This document shows, in pieces, positions 1-9,238 of a DNA stretch of 64,000 bases. The stretch is from positions 682,001-746,000 of the forward strand of contig NZ_CP036339.1 of the NCBI RefSeq assembly GCF_007746075.1, read 5' to 3'. Both the position numbers and the translations under genes were made by a program. The notes below the pieces were generated by a model. That model worked only from the letters and a program-made list of their open reading frames with translations, ran no database searches and had not been told where the DNA came from. Each line of letters begins with the position of its first letter. Position 1 is the stretch's first letter. Origin of the DNA: Lacipirellula limnantheis. GTDB lineage: Bacteria > Planctomycetota > Planctomycetia > Pirellulales > Lacipirellulaceae.

Positions 1-1
1 T

Positions 2-2926
2 GCGCTTACGGTGACGCAAATTCGGGCGCTCGATATTAGCAGGGTGGGATTGGAATCGCTGACGACCGCGCAGGTCGGCTTCCTGACTGCTGGGCAGATT
101 CAGCAGGTGAAGCAGTATGAGTTTGTTCGGCTAAGCGCCGGTCAAGTTCCGGCCCTCACGCTTGAGCAAGTCGCGTCGATTCCCGAAGCAGCCGCCCTTG
201 CCAACTGGTCGGCAGACGCTCGCGCTGCGTTGACGTTTGATCAAGTTCGCAGCATCAACATTGGCGAGTCGGGAAGGATTGCTTTCTTCACGCCGGTGCA
301 GATCACGTGGCTGACCATCGCACAGATTCGCGCGGTGATGTATTACGATCTGCAATACGTCAATCCCAGTCAGGCTGGTTACCTGACGACGGCGCAGATG
401 GCCAGCATTCCCACGGCGTCTTACTTGGCGGCGTGGCCCAAAGAGTTGCTTGCGGCCCTCACGGCGCCGCTCGTGCGGGCGCTGAAGGTGTCTGCAGTTC
501 GGATTGAATCGCTTCCGGCCGAGCAAATCGGCTTCCTCAGCGTCGCGCAAATTCAGTCAGTCGGGTTCGTCGATTTTGAGTATCTGCTCCCAGCGCAAAT
601 TCCTTACCTGACCGCCGCGCAGCTGCAGTCGATGCCCAGCGGCGGGGTGCTGCTGCATTTATCCGACGCGTCGCAGGCGGCGCTGACCCGGGAGCAGATC
701 CTCAGTTTGCCCCTGAGCCAGCTGGCGCAGTTTACCCGGGTTGAACTCGATCAGTACCCGCCGGCGAACTACACGCCGGTCGTCGATCGACGCGGCATGG
801 ACGGCAGTGCTCACGCCCAGGAGGAAAAGAAGTTCTACGACCTGGCGCCTTTGGCCAGCGCCACGAACGTCACCATCGCGAGCGGAGCCTGGTCCGACCC
901 GAAGATATGGCGTAACGGCCAGGCGCCCGCGGCGGGGGCCGATGCCGTCATTTCCGCCGGGACGACGGTCATCTTCGACAGCGTAATGAATCAGGCGATC
1001 GAGACCCTGCGCATTGACGGCACGCTGACGTTCGCGACGAATCGAAACACGCAACTATACGCTGATTCGGTGATCGTCTTTACGACTGGCCGACTGCTGA
1101 TTGGCTCCGAGACAAGTCCCATTCAAGACAACGTCACCGCACGCATCCTCATTGCCGACGGAGGTCCAATTGACCGCGCGTGGGATCCCTACGGCGTGAG
1201 CCGCGGGCTGATGAGCGGCGGCGAAGTGAAGATGTACGGCAAGCAGGTGACGACGTACGTTCCTCTGGCCGTCGATCCGGCGGCCGGAGATACGGTGTTG
1301 CGCCTCTCGTCCGCGCCGACGAAGTGGAAAGTGGGCGATCGCCTAGTCATTTCCGGAGTTAACCCGTTCACGACCGATTTCGGATCTGAGGAAGTAACGA
1401 TTCGAGCGATCAGCGGCGCCTCGGTGACGGTCGACAAGCTCAAGTACGCTCATAATGCTCCGGATGGCTACGGCTTGTCCATCTACGTCGCTAACATGAC
1501 GCGGAACATCGTCTTCGAGGCCGAAAACCCCGACGTAGTCGCCGAGCGGCCGCACATGGTCTTCTTCAGCAGTCCCAAGGTTCACGTCGAGAACATCGCC
1601 ATCTCTGGCTTCGGGCGAACGGATAAGAGTCAGCCAATTAACGATCCGATCGTCGTCAACGGCGTTCTGCAGCCTGGCACCGGAACCAATCCGCGGGCGC
1701 GGTATGCGATGCACTTTCACCACACGGGCGTCGACCCGCTCGTAGATCCGGCCTACGTCAGCGGCAGCGTCGTGACCGACAGCGCAGGGTGGGGATTCGT
1801 CAATCATCAGAGCAACGTCATCTTCGATGAGAACGTCGCTTATAACGTGAAGGGATCCTCGTTCGTCACCGAGGATGGCAATGAGATCGGCGCGTTTTCG
1901 CGTAATCTGGCGCTGAACAGCATTGGCGCCTCCTGGGAGTCGATGCATCTCCGCCGCGCCAGTCATGACTTTGGCTTCAATGGACATGGCTTCTGGATGC
2001 AAGGCCCCGGCGTCGAGTTGATCGGCAATATTTCCGCCGGAAGTCGCGCGGCGGCGTTCGTCTACTTCACGGCCTCGGCCAAGGCGCAATTCGACGCCGT
2101 GAATCTCAATGACCCCGCGCTGGCGGCCGGCCTGAAGGTGACGCCCGTGGGAGTGGTGCCCTTAAACGGGTTCTCCGATAACGTCGCGGTCGCGTCCCAG
2201 ACTGGCTTGGAGATGTGGTTTCATCAGATGATGATGACAGACGGCGATAGCGTGATCGAGCGCTTTACTTCTTGGAACTCCACGTTGGCGGGAATCGCGC
2301 TGCACTACTCCGGCAATGTTCAAATTGCCAACGCCAAGCTGATCGGAGATCTCAGCGCGTTCAACGGCATCGGGATCGCCACCAATTCGTTCGTCCACGA
2401 CGTGACGATCAACAATCTCATGGCCGTCGGTTATCAGGTGGGCGTCGATGTTCCCGTGCGGCGCTCGACCGTCGTCAACGGCGCCATGATCGCGGCTGTG
2501 CAAGGGTTCCAGATCGAAAAGGGATACGACACGATCCGCGACGTCCTAATCTTGGGGCAAATCGCCGTCTCGAATCCGACCGCTCTCCAGCTTCGTGGGC
2601 GGACGCACTGGAAAGTCTATCTGTATGAAAACTTCGATTTCGCTCGATCTGTCGAGCGTCAAAGCGATTCATACACCAGCGCCGATCAGATTGTGTGGGC
2701 GCCCTACGGGATTGCCTACCAGGAGCTCTATTTCCAGGAGCAAGCGTCCTGGTTCATTCCTTTCCCGGCCGCGACCGCCGCGGGCCGCGTGCCGGACGGC
2801 TATCTGAACAAGAACAACTTCCAACTTTGGGGGGACTACGGCATCGCCTACAACGGTCAAATTCTCCCAGTTAATGCCGTCGCAGTGGCGGGAATACGTG
2901 GATACGTCGGGCCTTTAACTCCTTAG
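2..2926 (+). CDS. Secreted G8-domain / beta-helix protein with ~75-residue repeats (5' partial)
   Basis: The reading frame is open to the window edge. The first codons read ALT, the same words that start each repeat, so the true start lies upstream and the GTG at 11 is not it. Residues ~1-250 are three full copies and a partial fourth of a ~75-residue repeat built on short words such as LTxxQIxxL and QIPxLTxxQLxxIP, each ending near AALT. A G8 domain follows (about 285-370; WSDPKIWRNGQAPAAG, then AGTTVIFD). The remaining ~550 residues look like a right-handed beta helix, with runs such as MHFHHTG and GWGFVNHQSNVIFDENV, as in CEMIP/TMEM2-like proteins. G8 proteins are extracellular and some bind or cleave hyaluronan, so a role in polysaccharide binding or cleavage is inferred only. 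The next genes are sulfatases on the same strand. Confidence 0.8.
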   Translation, partial: ALTVTQIRALDISRVGLESLTTAQVGFLTAGQIQQVKQYEFVRLSAGQVPALTLEQVASIPEAAALANWSADARAALTFDQVRSINIGESGRIAFFTPVQITWLTIAQIRAVMYYDLQYVNPSQAGYLTTAQMASIPTASYLAAWPKELLAALTAPLVRALKVSAVRIESLPAEQIGFLSVAQIQSVGFVDFEYLLPAQIPYLTAAQLQSMPSGGVLLHLSDASQAALTREQILSLPLSQLAQFTRVELDQYPPANYTPVVDRRGMDGSAHAQEEKKFYDLAPLASATNVTIASGAWSDPKIWRNGQAPAAGADAVISAGTTVIFDSVMNQAIETLRIDGTLTFATNRNTQLYADSVIVFTTGRLLIGSETSPIQDNVTARILIADGGPIDRAWDPYGVSRGLMSGGEVKMYGKQVTTYVPLAVDPAAGDTVLRLSSAPTKWKVGDRLVISGVNPFTTDFGSEEVTIRAISGASVTVDKLKYAHNAPDGYGLSIYVANMTRNIVFEAENPDVVAERPHMVFFSSPKVHVENIAISGFGRTDKSQPINDPIVVNGVLQPGTGTNPRARYAMHFHHTGVDPLVDPAYVSGSVVTDSAGWGFVNHQSNVIFDENVAYNVKGSSFVTEDGNEIGAFSRNLALNSIGASWESMHLRRASHDFGFNGHGFWMQGPGVELIGNISAGSRAAAFVYFTASAKAQFDAVNLNDPALAAGLKVTPVGVVPLNGFSDNVAVASQTGLEMWFHQMMMTDGDSVIERFTSWNSTLAGIALHYSGNVQIANAKLIGDLSAFNGIGIATNSFVHDVTINNLMAVGYQVGVDVPVRRSTVVNGAMIAAVQGFQIEKGYDTIRDVLILGQIAVSNPTALQLRGRTHWKVYLYENFDFARSVERQSDSYTSADQIVWAPYGIAYQELYFQEQASWFIPFPAATAAGRVPDGYLNKNNFQLWGDYGIAYNGQILPVNAVAVAGIRGYVGPLTP

Positions 2927-3122
2927 GGAACGACGCACCGGGGGTTAGCGGGGGACAATCGATCACTCCTTTCCGCGGAAATTGCTGTTGTGCGCGAAAT
3001 CATGGGGTAAACTGCGGATCGAAATTTCGGGAACATAGCAACCACGGCGCGCTGGTCTCAGTGGCGGGTTTCGTCGAGACGCCTGGTACCAAGTTCGATG
3101 CCGCGGCGCGGGAGTGATACCG

Positions 3123-4640
3123 ATGAAGTGTTGCAGCGAGGCCGTTCAGCGGCGGCATCGTGCCGCGGCAGCGGTACGATGGCTAGCGTTGATAACGGGC
3201 ACGCTCGCTTCATCGATCACGTTCGCCGCGCCCGTCGACCGTCCGAATATCGTCATCATCTTCATCGACGACATGGGCTACGCTGACATCGGGCCATTCG
3301 GCGCCACGGCCTACGAAACGCCGAACCTCGACCAGATGGCCGCCGAGGGTCGAAAGTTCACCGACTTTCATTCAGCAACCGCGGTGTGCTCGGCGTCGCG
3401 GGTGGCGCTGCTCACCGGCTGCTATCCCGAGCGCGTCAGCATCCTGGGGGCGCTGCGGCCCGACTCGCCGATCGGCATCAGCCAGGACGAGCTGACGCTC
3501 GCCGAGCTCTGCAAACAGAAAGGCTACGCCTCGGCAATCTTCGGCAAGTGGCATCTCGGTGATCGACGCCGCTTCCTGCCGCTGCAGCATGGGTTCGACG
3601 AATACTACGGCCTTCCCTACTCGAACGACATGTGGCCGCAGGGGCCTAGGGGCGAAGAACTGCCCGATGACTCGCCGAAGAAGGTCAACAATTATCCGAA
3701 GCTGCGGATGTTCGAGGGCAATGAAGTCGTCGACGAGGAAATAACGGCCGAGGATCAAACGCACCTCACGAAGGATTACACTCGGCGCGCCATCAACTTC
3801 ATCGACCGCCATGCGAAGGAGCCATTCTTCCTCTACATGCCCCATTCGATGGTGCATGTGCCGCTTTATGTCTCGCCCGAGTTCGAGGGGAAGAGCGGCG
3901 CCGGGCTGTTCGGCGATGCGGTGCTGGAGCTCGATTGGTCAGTCGGCGAAATTTTGGCCGCGCTCAAGCGCAACGGGATCGACGACAAGACGCTCGTCAT
4001 CTTCACCGCCGACAACGGTCCCTGGCTCAACTACGGCGATCATGCCGGTTCGGCCGGGCCATTGCGCGAGGGGAAGGGGACGATGTTCGAAGGGGGCTAT
4101 CGCGTGCCATGCCTGATGCGGATGCCCGGCACGATTCCGGCCGGCACCCAAACAGGCGAGTTCTGCGCGACGCTCGACCTTCTACCCACGATCGCGAAAA
4201 TGCTGCACGTCGAACTACCCGCGGAGCGCAAGATTGACGGCAAGGACGTATGGCCGCTTATTACGGGCGAAGCAAACGCCGTTTCGCCGCACGAAGAGTT
4301 TTATTGCTATTACGATCGCCAGCTTCACGCCGTGCGCGATCGCCGCTGGAAACTCCACTTGCCGCACCCGTATCGCACGCTGGCGGGCAACCCAGGCGGG
4401 CGGGGAGGCTATCCTGTCGCTTACTCGGAAGCGAAGACCGGCGTGGAACTGTACGACCTGCAACATGACGTCGGCGAAACGAAGAACGTCGCGGCTGAGC
4501 ATCCGGAGATCGTGGCACGGTTGACGGCTGTGGCGGAGCGTGCCCGCGCTGAACTGGGTGACCTGCTCACGGATCGCGAGGGATCGGCAGTCCGCCCGCC
4601 CGGGCAGGCGCTGTCGCAGGGTACGACGGGAACGCGCTAG
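3123..4640 (+). CDS. Sulfatase (arylsulfatase A-like)
   Basis: 505 residues with an N-terminal hydrophobic export signal ending near TFAAPVDRPN. The alkaline-phosphatase-superfamily sulfatase core starts with NIVIIFIDDMGYAD, carrying the metal-binding DD. The active-site motif CSASR in AVCSASRVALLTG is a C-x-A-x-R type site for formylglycine conversion. GKWHLGD and FTADNGPW are the other conserved metal and sulfate-binding blocks. I chose ATG 3123 over the in-frame GTG at 3114 because GGAG at 3111-3114 lies 8 nt before the ATG. The protein probably removes sulfate esters from algal polysaccharide in the periplasm; the substrate cannot be read from the sequence. It follows the G8 protein by ~200 bp and precedes a second sulfatase. 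Confidence 0.92.
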   Translation: MKCCSEAVQRRHRAAAAVRWLALITGTLASSITFAAPVDRPNIVIIFIDDMGYADIGPFGATAYETPNLDQMAAEGRKFTDFHSATAVCSASRVALLTGCYPERVSILGALRPDSPIGISQDELTLAELCKQKGYASAIFGKWHLGDRRRFLPLQHGFDEYYGLPYSNDMWPQGPRGEELPDDSPKKVNNYPKLRMFEGNEVVDEEITAEDQTHLTKDYTRRAINFIDRHAKEPFFLYMPHSMVHVPLYVSPEFEGKSGAGLFGDAVLELDWSVGEILAALKRNGIDDKTLVIFTADNGPWLNYGDHAGSAGPLREGKGTMFEGGYRVPCLMRMPGTIPAGTQTGEFCATLDLLPTIAKMLHVELPAERKIDGKDVWPLITGEANAVSPHEEFYCYYDRQLHAVRDRRWKLHLPHPYRTLAGNPGGRGGYPVAYSEAKTGVELYDLQHDVGETKNVAAEHPEIVARLTAVAERARAELGDLLTDREGSAVRPPGQALSQGTTGTR

Positions 4641-4756
4641 CCGAATTCCGTAAGTCCAGGCCGCGTGTCGCCCTCCGTCCCCGCTACCGACGACTTCGAG
4701 TTGCGTTAGAATGGGGTTTTCCGCGCCTGCCCATTCCCCCCCAAAGTTGAACCGAT

Positions 4757-6394
4757 ATGCCGCTTTCCAAGTCTCGCGGGCCGGCATTGCTACCGCTGCT
4801 CGGGTTGCTCTTGATCAGTTCCGTCGCCATCGCGGCCGAGCGGCCCAACATTCTCTTCATCTTTTCGGACGACCATGCTTATCAGGCTGTGAGCGCCTAC
4901 GGTTCGGGCCTGAACAAGACCCCCAACATTGATCGCCTCGCGACCGAGGGCGTCCGCTTTGATCGCTGTTACGTCACCAATTCCATCTGCGGTCCGAGCC
5001 GAGCGTGCATCCTCACCGGAAAGTACAGCCACAAGAACGGCTTTTGCACGAACGCCGACGTGTTCGACAATCGCCAGACGACCTTCCCCCAGTTACTCCA
5101 ACAGGCCGGTTATCAAACGGCGATCATTGGCAAATGGCACTTGGTGAGCGAACCGGTCGGCTTTGATCACTGGGAGGTCTTGCCGGGCCAGGGGCGTTAC
5201 TATTCGCCGCAGTTCGATACGGCCGAGGGCCGCGTCACCGAGCCGGGGTACGTCGCCGAAGTCATTACGAATAAGTCGCTGCGTTGGCTGCAAGAGCGCG
5301 ATCAACAACGCCCGTTCCTGCTGATGGTGCAGCACAAATCGCCCCATCGCGAGTGGTCGCCGAGTCCGAAACATGTCGCGGATCGCGCCGGCGAGAAAAT
5401 CCCCGAGCCCAAAACCCTCTTCGACGACTACAGTAATCGCGCGGACGCTGCCAAGCTGGCGACGATGCGAATCGCCGACGACATGCGGCTCCAGGAAGAT
5501 TTGAAGGTCTACGAGCCCGATAGCGACTACGGTCGCATCGCCGGACGAGGCATGAACGCCGACGAGCAAGCGGCTTGGAACGCCGCCTTCGAGAAAGAGA
5601 ACCAAGAGTTCGCCGCGGCGAAACTCGAGGGCGAAGCCCTCGTCCGCTGGAAGTATCAGCGCTACATGAGGGACTATCTTAACACCGTGCAATCCGTCGA
5701 CGACAGCGTCGGCGAGTTGCTTGATTACCTCGATCAGTCGGGCCTCGCCAAAAACACCGTCGTCGTCTACGCCAGCGACCAGGGCTTTTACCTGGGAGAG
5801 CACGGTTGGTTCGACAAGCGGTTCATGTACGAGCAATCGCTCCGCACGCCATTTCTCGTCCGCTGGCCGAACGTGGCGAAGGCGGGCAGCGTCGACGAGC
5901 GGATCGTTTCCAACGTCGACTTTGCGCAAACCTTTCTGGAGATGGCCGGCGTCGCGACCCCGACCGACATGCAGGGGAGCAGCCTGGTTCCACTCCTCAA
6001 GGGAGAGGACCCCGCTGACTGGCGAAACGCCTTCTACTACCACTATTACGAGGGCCCGCCCGCAGTCCACACGGTCGCCGAACACTACGGCGTCACCGAC
6101 GGCCGCTACAAGTTGATTCACTACCATAAGCTAGATCAATGGGAGTTGTTCGACCTGGTGAGCGACCCCGACGAGATGCAGAGCGTGTACGGGCAGCCCG
6201 ACTACGCCGGTCACCGGCAGCGGCTGACGGACGAATTGAAGCGGCTCCGCAGCGAGCTCGACGTGACGAGCGACGATCCGCCGCAGCTTGACGAGGCGGA
6301 GACCCAGACGCGGCAGCGGCAGCGGATTGAAAATCGGCAGCAGCGACGGCAGAATCGGCGGCTCGAGCGCCAAGCCTCGAAGGCGTCCACGTAA
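4757..6394 (+). CDS. Sulfatase (CxPSR type)
   Basis: 545 residues. The signal peptide is MPLSKSRGPALLPLLGLLLI followed by SSVAIAAERPN. The core begins NILFIFSDDHAYQAVSAYG. The formylglycine motif is CGPSR in NSICGPSRACILTGKYSHKNG, a canonical C-x-P-S-R. GKWHL and YASDQGFYLGEHGWFDKR supply further conserved residues, as in the iduronate-2-sulfatase/choline-sulfatase branch. The last ~35 residues are a very basic Arg/Gln-rich tail (repeated RQRQ and RRQNRR words) after the folded domain, which is unusual for an exported enzyme. It lies 116 bp after the previous sulfatase on the same strand and ~25 bp before corA. Periplasmic desulfation of polysaccharides is inferred from the family. Confidence 0.92.
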   Translation: MPLSKSRGPALLPLLGLLLISSVAIAAERPNILFIFSDDHAYQAVSAYGSGLNKTPNIDRLATEGVRFDRCYVTNSICGPSRACILTGKYSHKNGFCTNADVFDNRQTTFPQLLQQAGYQTAIIGKWHLVSEPVGFDHWEVLPGQGRYYSPQFDTAEGRVTEPGYVAEVITNKSLRWLQERDQQRPFLLMVQHKSPHREWSPSPKHVADRAGEKIPEPKTLFDDYSNRADAAKLATMRIADDMRLQEDLKVYEPDSDYGRIAGRGMNADEQAAWNAAFEKENQEFAAAKLEGEALVRWKYQRYMRDYLNTVQSVDDSVGELLDYLDQSGLAKNTVVVYASDQGFYLGEHGWFDKRFMYEQSLRTPFLVRWPNVAKAGSVDERIVSNVDFAQTFLEMAGVATPTDMQGSSLVPLLKGEDPADWRNAFYYHYYEGPPAVHTVAEHYGVTDGRYKLIHYHKLDQWELFDLVSDPDEMQSVYGQPDYAGHRQRLTDELKRLRSELDVTSDDPPQLDEAETQTRQRQRIENRQQRRQNRRLERQASKAST

Positions 6395-6418
6395 CGGGGG
6401 CGGCGTCGCCCGCCGACT

Positions 6419-7546
6419 ATGTCGAAAAAAGGGAAGAACGGCGCCCGCCGCCATGCTCTGCAGCGCCGCCGCTTCGATCACACGCTTCATCCTCACACGC
6501 GACCGGGCACGATTATCGTGCCGCCCGAGTCGCTGCCGCCGTTGCTTCAAATCACGGCGTATGGTCCCGATGTGATCGTCGAGAAACGCAATGCCACGGC
6601 CGCCCAAATTCGGGAACTGCGCGGCAAGTACCCGGTGGTGTGGATTGACGCCATCGGGCTCGGCGACGCCAGGTTGATCGAGGAGATTGGCGAGATGCTG
6701 GGACTGCATCGCCTGTCGCTCGAAGATATGGTTAACGTCCCGCAGCGGTCGAAGGTGGAGGATTATCCCCACCACCTCTTTGCCGTCACGCAAATTCCGA
6801 CTTACAACGGCGACCTCTCGCTGGAACAGGTGAGCTTCTTCGCGGGCAAGGGATTCGTTTTGAGTTGGCGCGAGCATGCCGGCCATTCGTTTGACATCGT
6901 TCGCAAGCGACTGCAAGTCACGGGCGGGACGACGCGCTCGGCGAGCGTCGACTACTTGCTCTACGCATTGATCGATGCCGTGATCGATTCGTACTTTCCG
7001 GTGCTGGAGCAACTCGGCGAAGTCTTCGACGACCTCGATGATCGCGTCGAAGCCGACTCCAGCCCTGCATGCATTGCCCAGATGCGGGAGATCCGCCACG
7101 ACACGCGGCAACTCCGCCGGATCATCTGGCCGCTGCGCGACGCCATCGACGATCTCATTCGCAGCCCGCCTGAGCACATCACGCAGGAAACGCTGATCCA
7201 CTTTCGCGACTGCCACGACCACACCGTGCAGATCATGGATACGCTGGAGAATTACCGCGACGCGGGCAGCGACTTGCGCGATTACTATGCCACGTCGATC
7301 AGCAATCGGATGAACGAAACGATCAAGGTGCTGACGATCATCTCGACGATTTTCATGCCGCTCAGCTTCATCGCTGGAGTTTACGGGATGAACTTCCAGA
7401 TGATGCCCGAGCTGGGGTGGAAGTATGGTTATCCGTTTGCACTTTCGTTGATGGGAATCGTCGCCGCGATGCAACTCTGGTTCTTCCGCCGCCGCGGCTG
7501 GATCGGCCGCGGCAAGCAGCACGACAAAGAGGCAAAAACCGAGTGA
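6419..7546 (+). CDS. corA: CorA-type magnesium/cobalt transporter
   Basis: 375 residues. A long soluble N-terminal domain with the acidic and helical character of CorA is followed by two C-terminal membrane spans, about IISTIFMPLSFIAGVYGMNF and a second ending ALSLMGIVAAMQLWFFRRRG. The signature GMN selectivity motif is present in YGMNFQMMPE at the end of the first span. The family forms pentameric inner-membrane channels for Mg2+ and sometimes Co2+ or Ni2+. The basic N-terminus (MSKKGKNGARRHALQRRRF) is longer than in E. coli CorA. It starts ~25 bp after the sulfatase stop, so the two may be co-transcribed, with no obvious functional link. Confidence 0.93.
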   Translation: MSKKGKNGARRHALQRRRFDHTLHPHTRPGTIIVPPESLPPLLQITAYGPDVIVEKRNATAAQIRELRGKYPVVWIDAIGLGDARLIEEIGEMLGLHRLSLEDMVNVPQRSKVEDYPHHLFAVTQIPTYNGDLSLEQVSFFAGKGFVLSWREHAGHSFDIVRKRLQVTGGTTRSASVDYLLYALIDAVIDSYFPVLEQLGEVFDDLDDRVEADSSPACIAQMREIRHDTRQLRRIIWPLRDAIDDLIRSPPEHITQETLIHFRDCHDHTVQIMDTLENYRDAGSDLRDYYATSISNRMNETIKVLTIISTIFMPLSFIAGVYGMNFQMMPELGWKYGYPFALSLMGIVAAMQLWFFRRRGWIGRGKQHDKEAKTE

Positions 7547-7702
7547 CCAACCACCCAGCCGGAGGCCCACGGCCTCGGGGCAGCGCTACGCGCCAGGCTG
7601 CGAACTCGATCGCCCTACCCCCGGCCCGCGTGGCGGACCGGCTCGTGGTATGATTCTCGCTGACTCCTGACTCCTGCACCTGCCAACTCCGACCCTTCCG
7701 CC

Positions 7703-9076
7703 GTGCGCACCCTCATCAAGAACGCCGACGTCGTCTTCCCCACCGGGATCGTTGCCGTCTCGGTGTTGATGGAAAACGAGCGCATCGCCGTGATCGACCC
7801 GGCCATTCACACGACGGCAGATGAAACTGTCGACGCGACCGGACTGCACTTGCTGCCCGGCGTGATCGACGATCAGGTACACTTCCGCGAACCGGGCCTC
7901 ACGCACAAGGAAGACCTTTTCACTGCCTCGCGGGCCTGCGCCAAAGGCGGCGTCACCACCTTCCTGGAGATGCCCAACACGATACCCAATGCGACCACGC
8001 AAGAGCTTCTCGACGCGAAGCTCGCGTTCGCCGCGGAAAAGTCACTGGTCAACTACGGCTTCTATATCGGGGCGACGCCACATAATCTCGAAGATCTGAA
8101 GCGAGCCGAGAATACGCCCGGCATCAAGATCTTCATCGGCTCCAGCACGGGCGATCTGTTGGTCGACGATCAAGAGGCCTTGGAGCGGATCTTTGCCGAG
8201 ACGACGCTCCCGATCACTGCTCATTGCGAAGACGAGTCGACGGTTCGCGCCAACGTCGAACGATACCGCGGCATCGCCGACGTCGCCGTCCACTCCAAGA
8301 TCCGCGACGTGGCGGCGGCCACAATTGCCACCCGCCGCGCCATTGATCTCGCCGTGCGGCATCGCCATCGCTTTCATGTCCTCCACGTGTCGACGGGCGA
8401 AGAAGCAGACATTCTTGGCGATTACTTTGCCGGGGTTGGCGAATACGCCGGGGTCGGGGCTGATCCGGCTCGCCGCTTCATCACGGCCGAGGCCTGTCCC
8501 CATCACCTATTGCTCAACGTCGACGACTACGCGCGGCTCGGCACGCTTGCGCAGATGAACCCGTCGCTAAAGTCGGCCGACGACAACCGCCGACTCTGGG
8601 AGGCGCTCCGCGACGGCCGCATCCAGGTGGTCGCCACCGACCACGCCCCCCACACGCTCGAAGAGAAGCGGCGGCCCTATCCGCAATCGCCCTCTGGCAT
8701 GCCGATCGTCGAGAACAGTCTGGCCCTCATGCTGAACGAAGTGCACCGCGGCCGTTGCAGTTTGGAGCAAGTCGTCCAGTGGATGTGCGACGCTCCGGCC
8801 CGCGTCTGGGACATCGTTGACAAAGGTCGCATCGCGGTGGGGTACGACGCCGACCTCGTGCTGGTCGATCTCCACTGCCGTCACACGATCCGCAACGCCG
8901 AGCAACTCACCAAATGCGGCTGGAGCGCCTGGGACGGAGTCGAACTGGTCGGCCTGCCGGTCCGCACCTGGGTCCGCGGCCGCGAAGTCTACCGCGACGG
9001 ACTGACGAATGATGCGGTGCGGGGCGCCGCGGCCCAGTTCGACCACGTCCGCGGCGGTTACTGGAGCAGTGTTTGA
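7703..9076 (+). CDS. pyrC: Dihydroorotase (DQVHFREPG subtype)
   Basis: 457 residues, a TIM-barrel amidohydrolase. It catalyses reversible cyclisation of carbamoyl aspartate to dihydroorotate in pyrimidine synthesis. Conserved blocks are [50 protein letters not shown] and [13 protein letters not shown]. In the usual metal motif D-x-H-x-H the first His is Gln here (DDQVH). From memory this variant recurs in a recognised dihydroorotase subgroup, so activity is plausible. The start is the GTG at 7703, where homology begins ([11 protein letters not shown]); no good Shine-Dalgarno is visible. A hydantoinase/allantoinase-like activity is the main alternative. Confidence 0.85.
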   Translation: MRTLIKNADVVFPTGIVAVSVLMENERIAVIDPAIHTTADETVDATGLHLLPGVIDDQVHFREPGLTHKEDLFTASRACAKGGVTTFLEMPNTIPNATTQELLDAKLAFAAEKSLVNYGFYIGATPHNLEDLKRAENTPGIKIFIGSSTGDLLVDDQEALERIFAETTLPITAHCEDESTVRANVERYRGIADVAVHSKIRDVAAATIATRRAIDLAVRHRHRFHVLHVSTGEEADILGDYFAGVGEYAGVGADPARRFITAEACPHHLLLNVDDYARLGTLAQMNPSLKSADDNRRLWEALRDGRIQVVATDHAPHTLEEKRRPYPQSPSGMPIVENSLALMLNEVHRGRCSLEQVVQWMCDAPARVWDIVDKGRIAVGYDADLVLVDLHCRHTIRNAEQLTKCGWSAWDGVELVGLPVRTWVRGREVYRDGLTNDAVRGAAAQFDHVRGGYWSSV

Positions 9077-9238
9077 AGACTAACCACGAATGCACGAAGT
9101 TATGAAGAAAGACGCCAAGCGAGGAACGACAAGCAACGAGGCATAGTCGCACGAGCGCATGGCCAAATCCCTCACATCCAAAACTTCTCTTTGTGCGTTC
9201 TCAATGCCTTTTTGTCATAGCGGTTGCTCCGAACGAGT

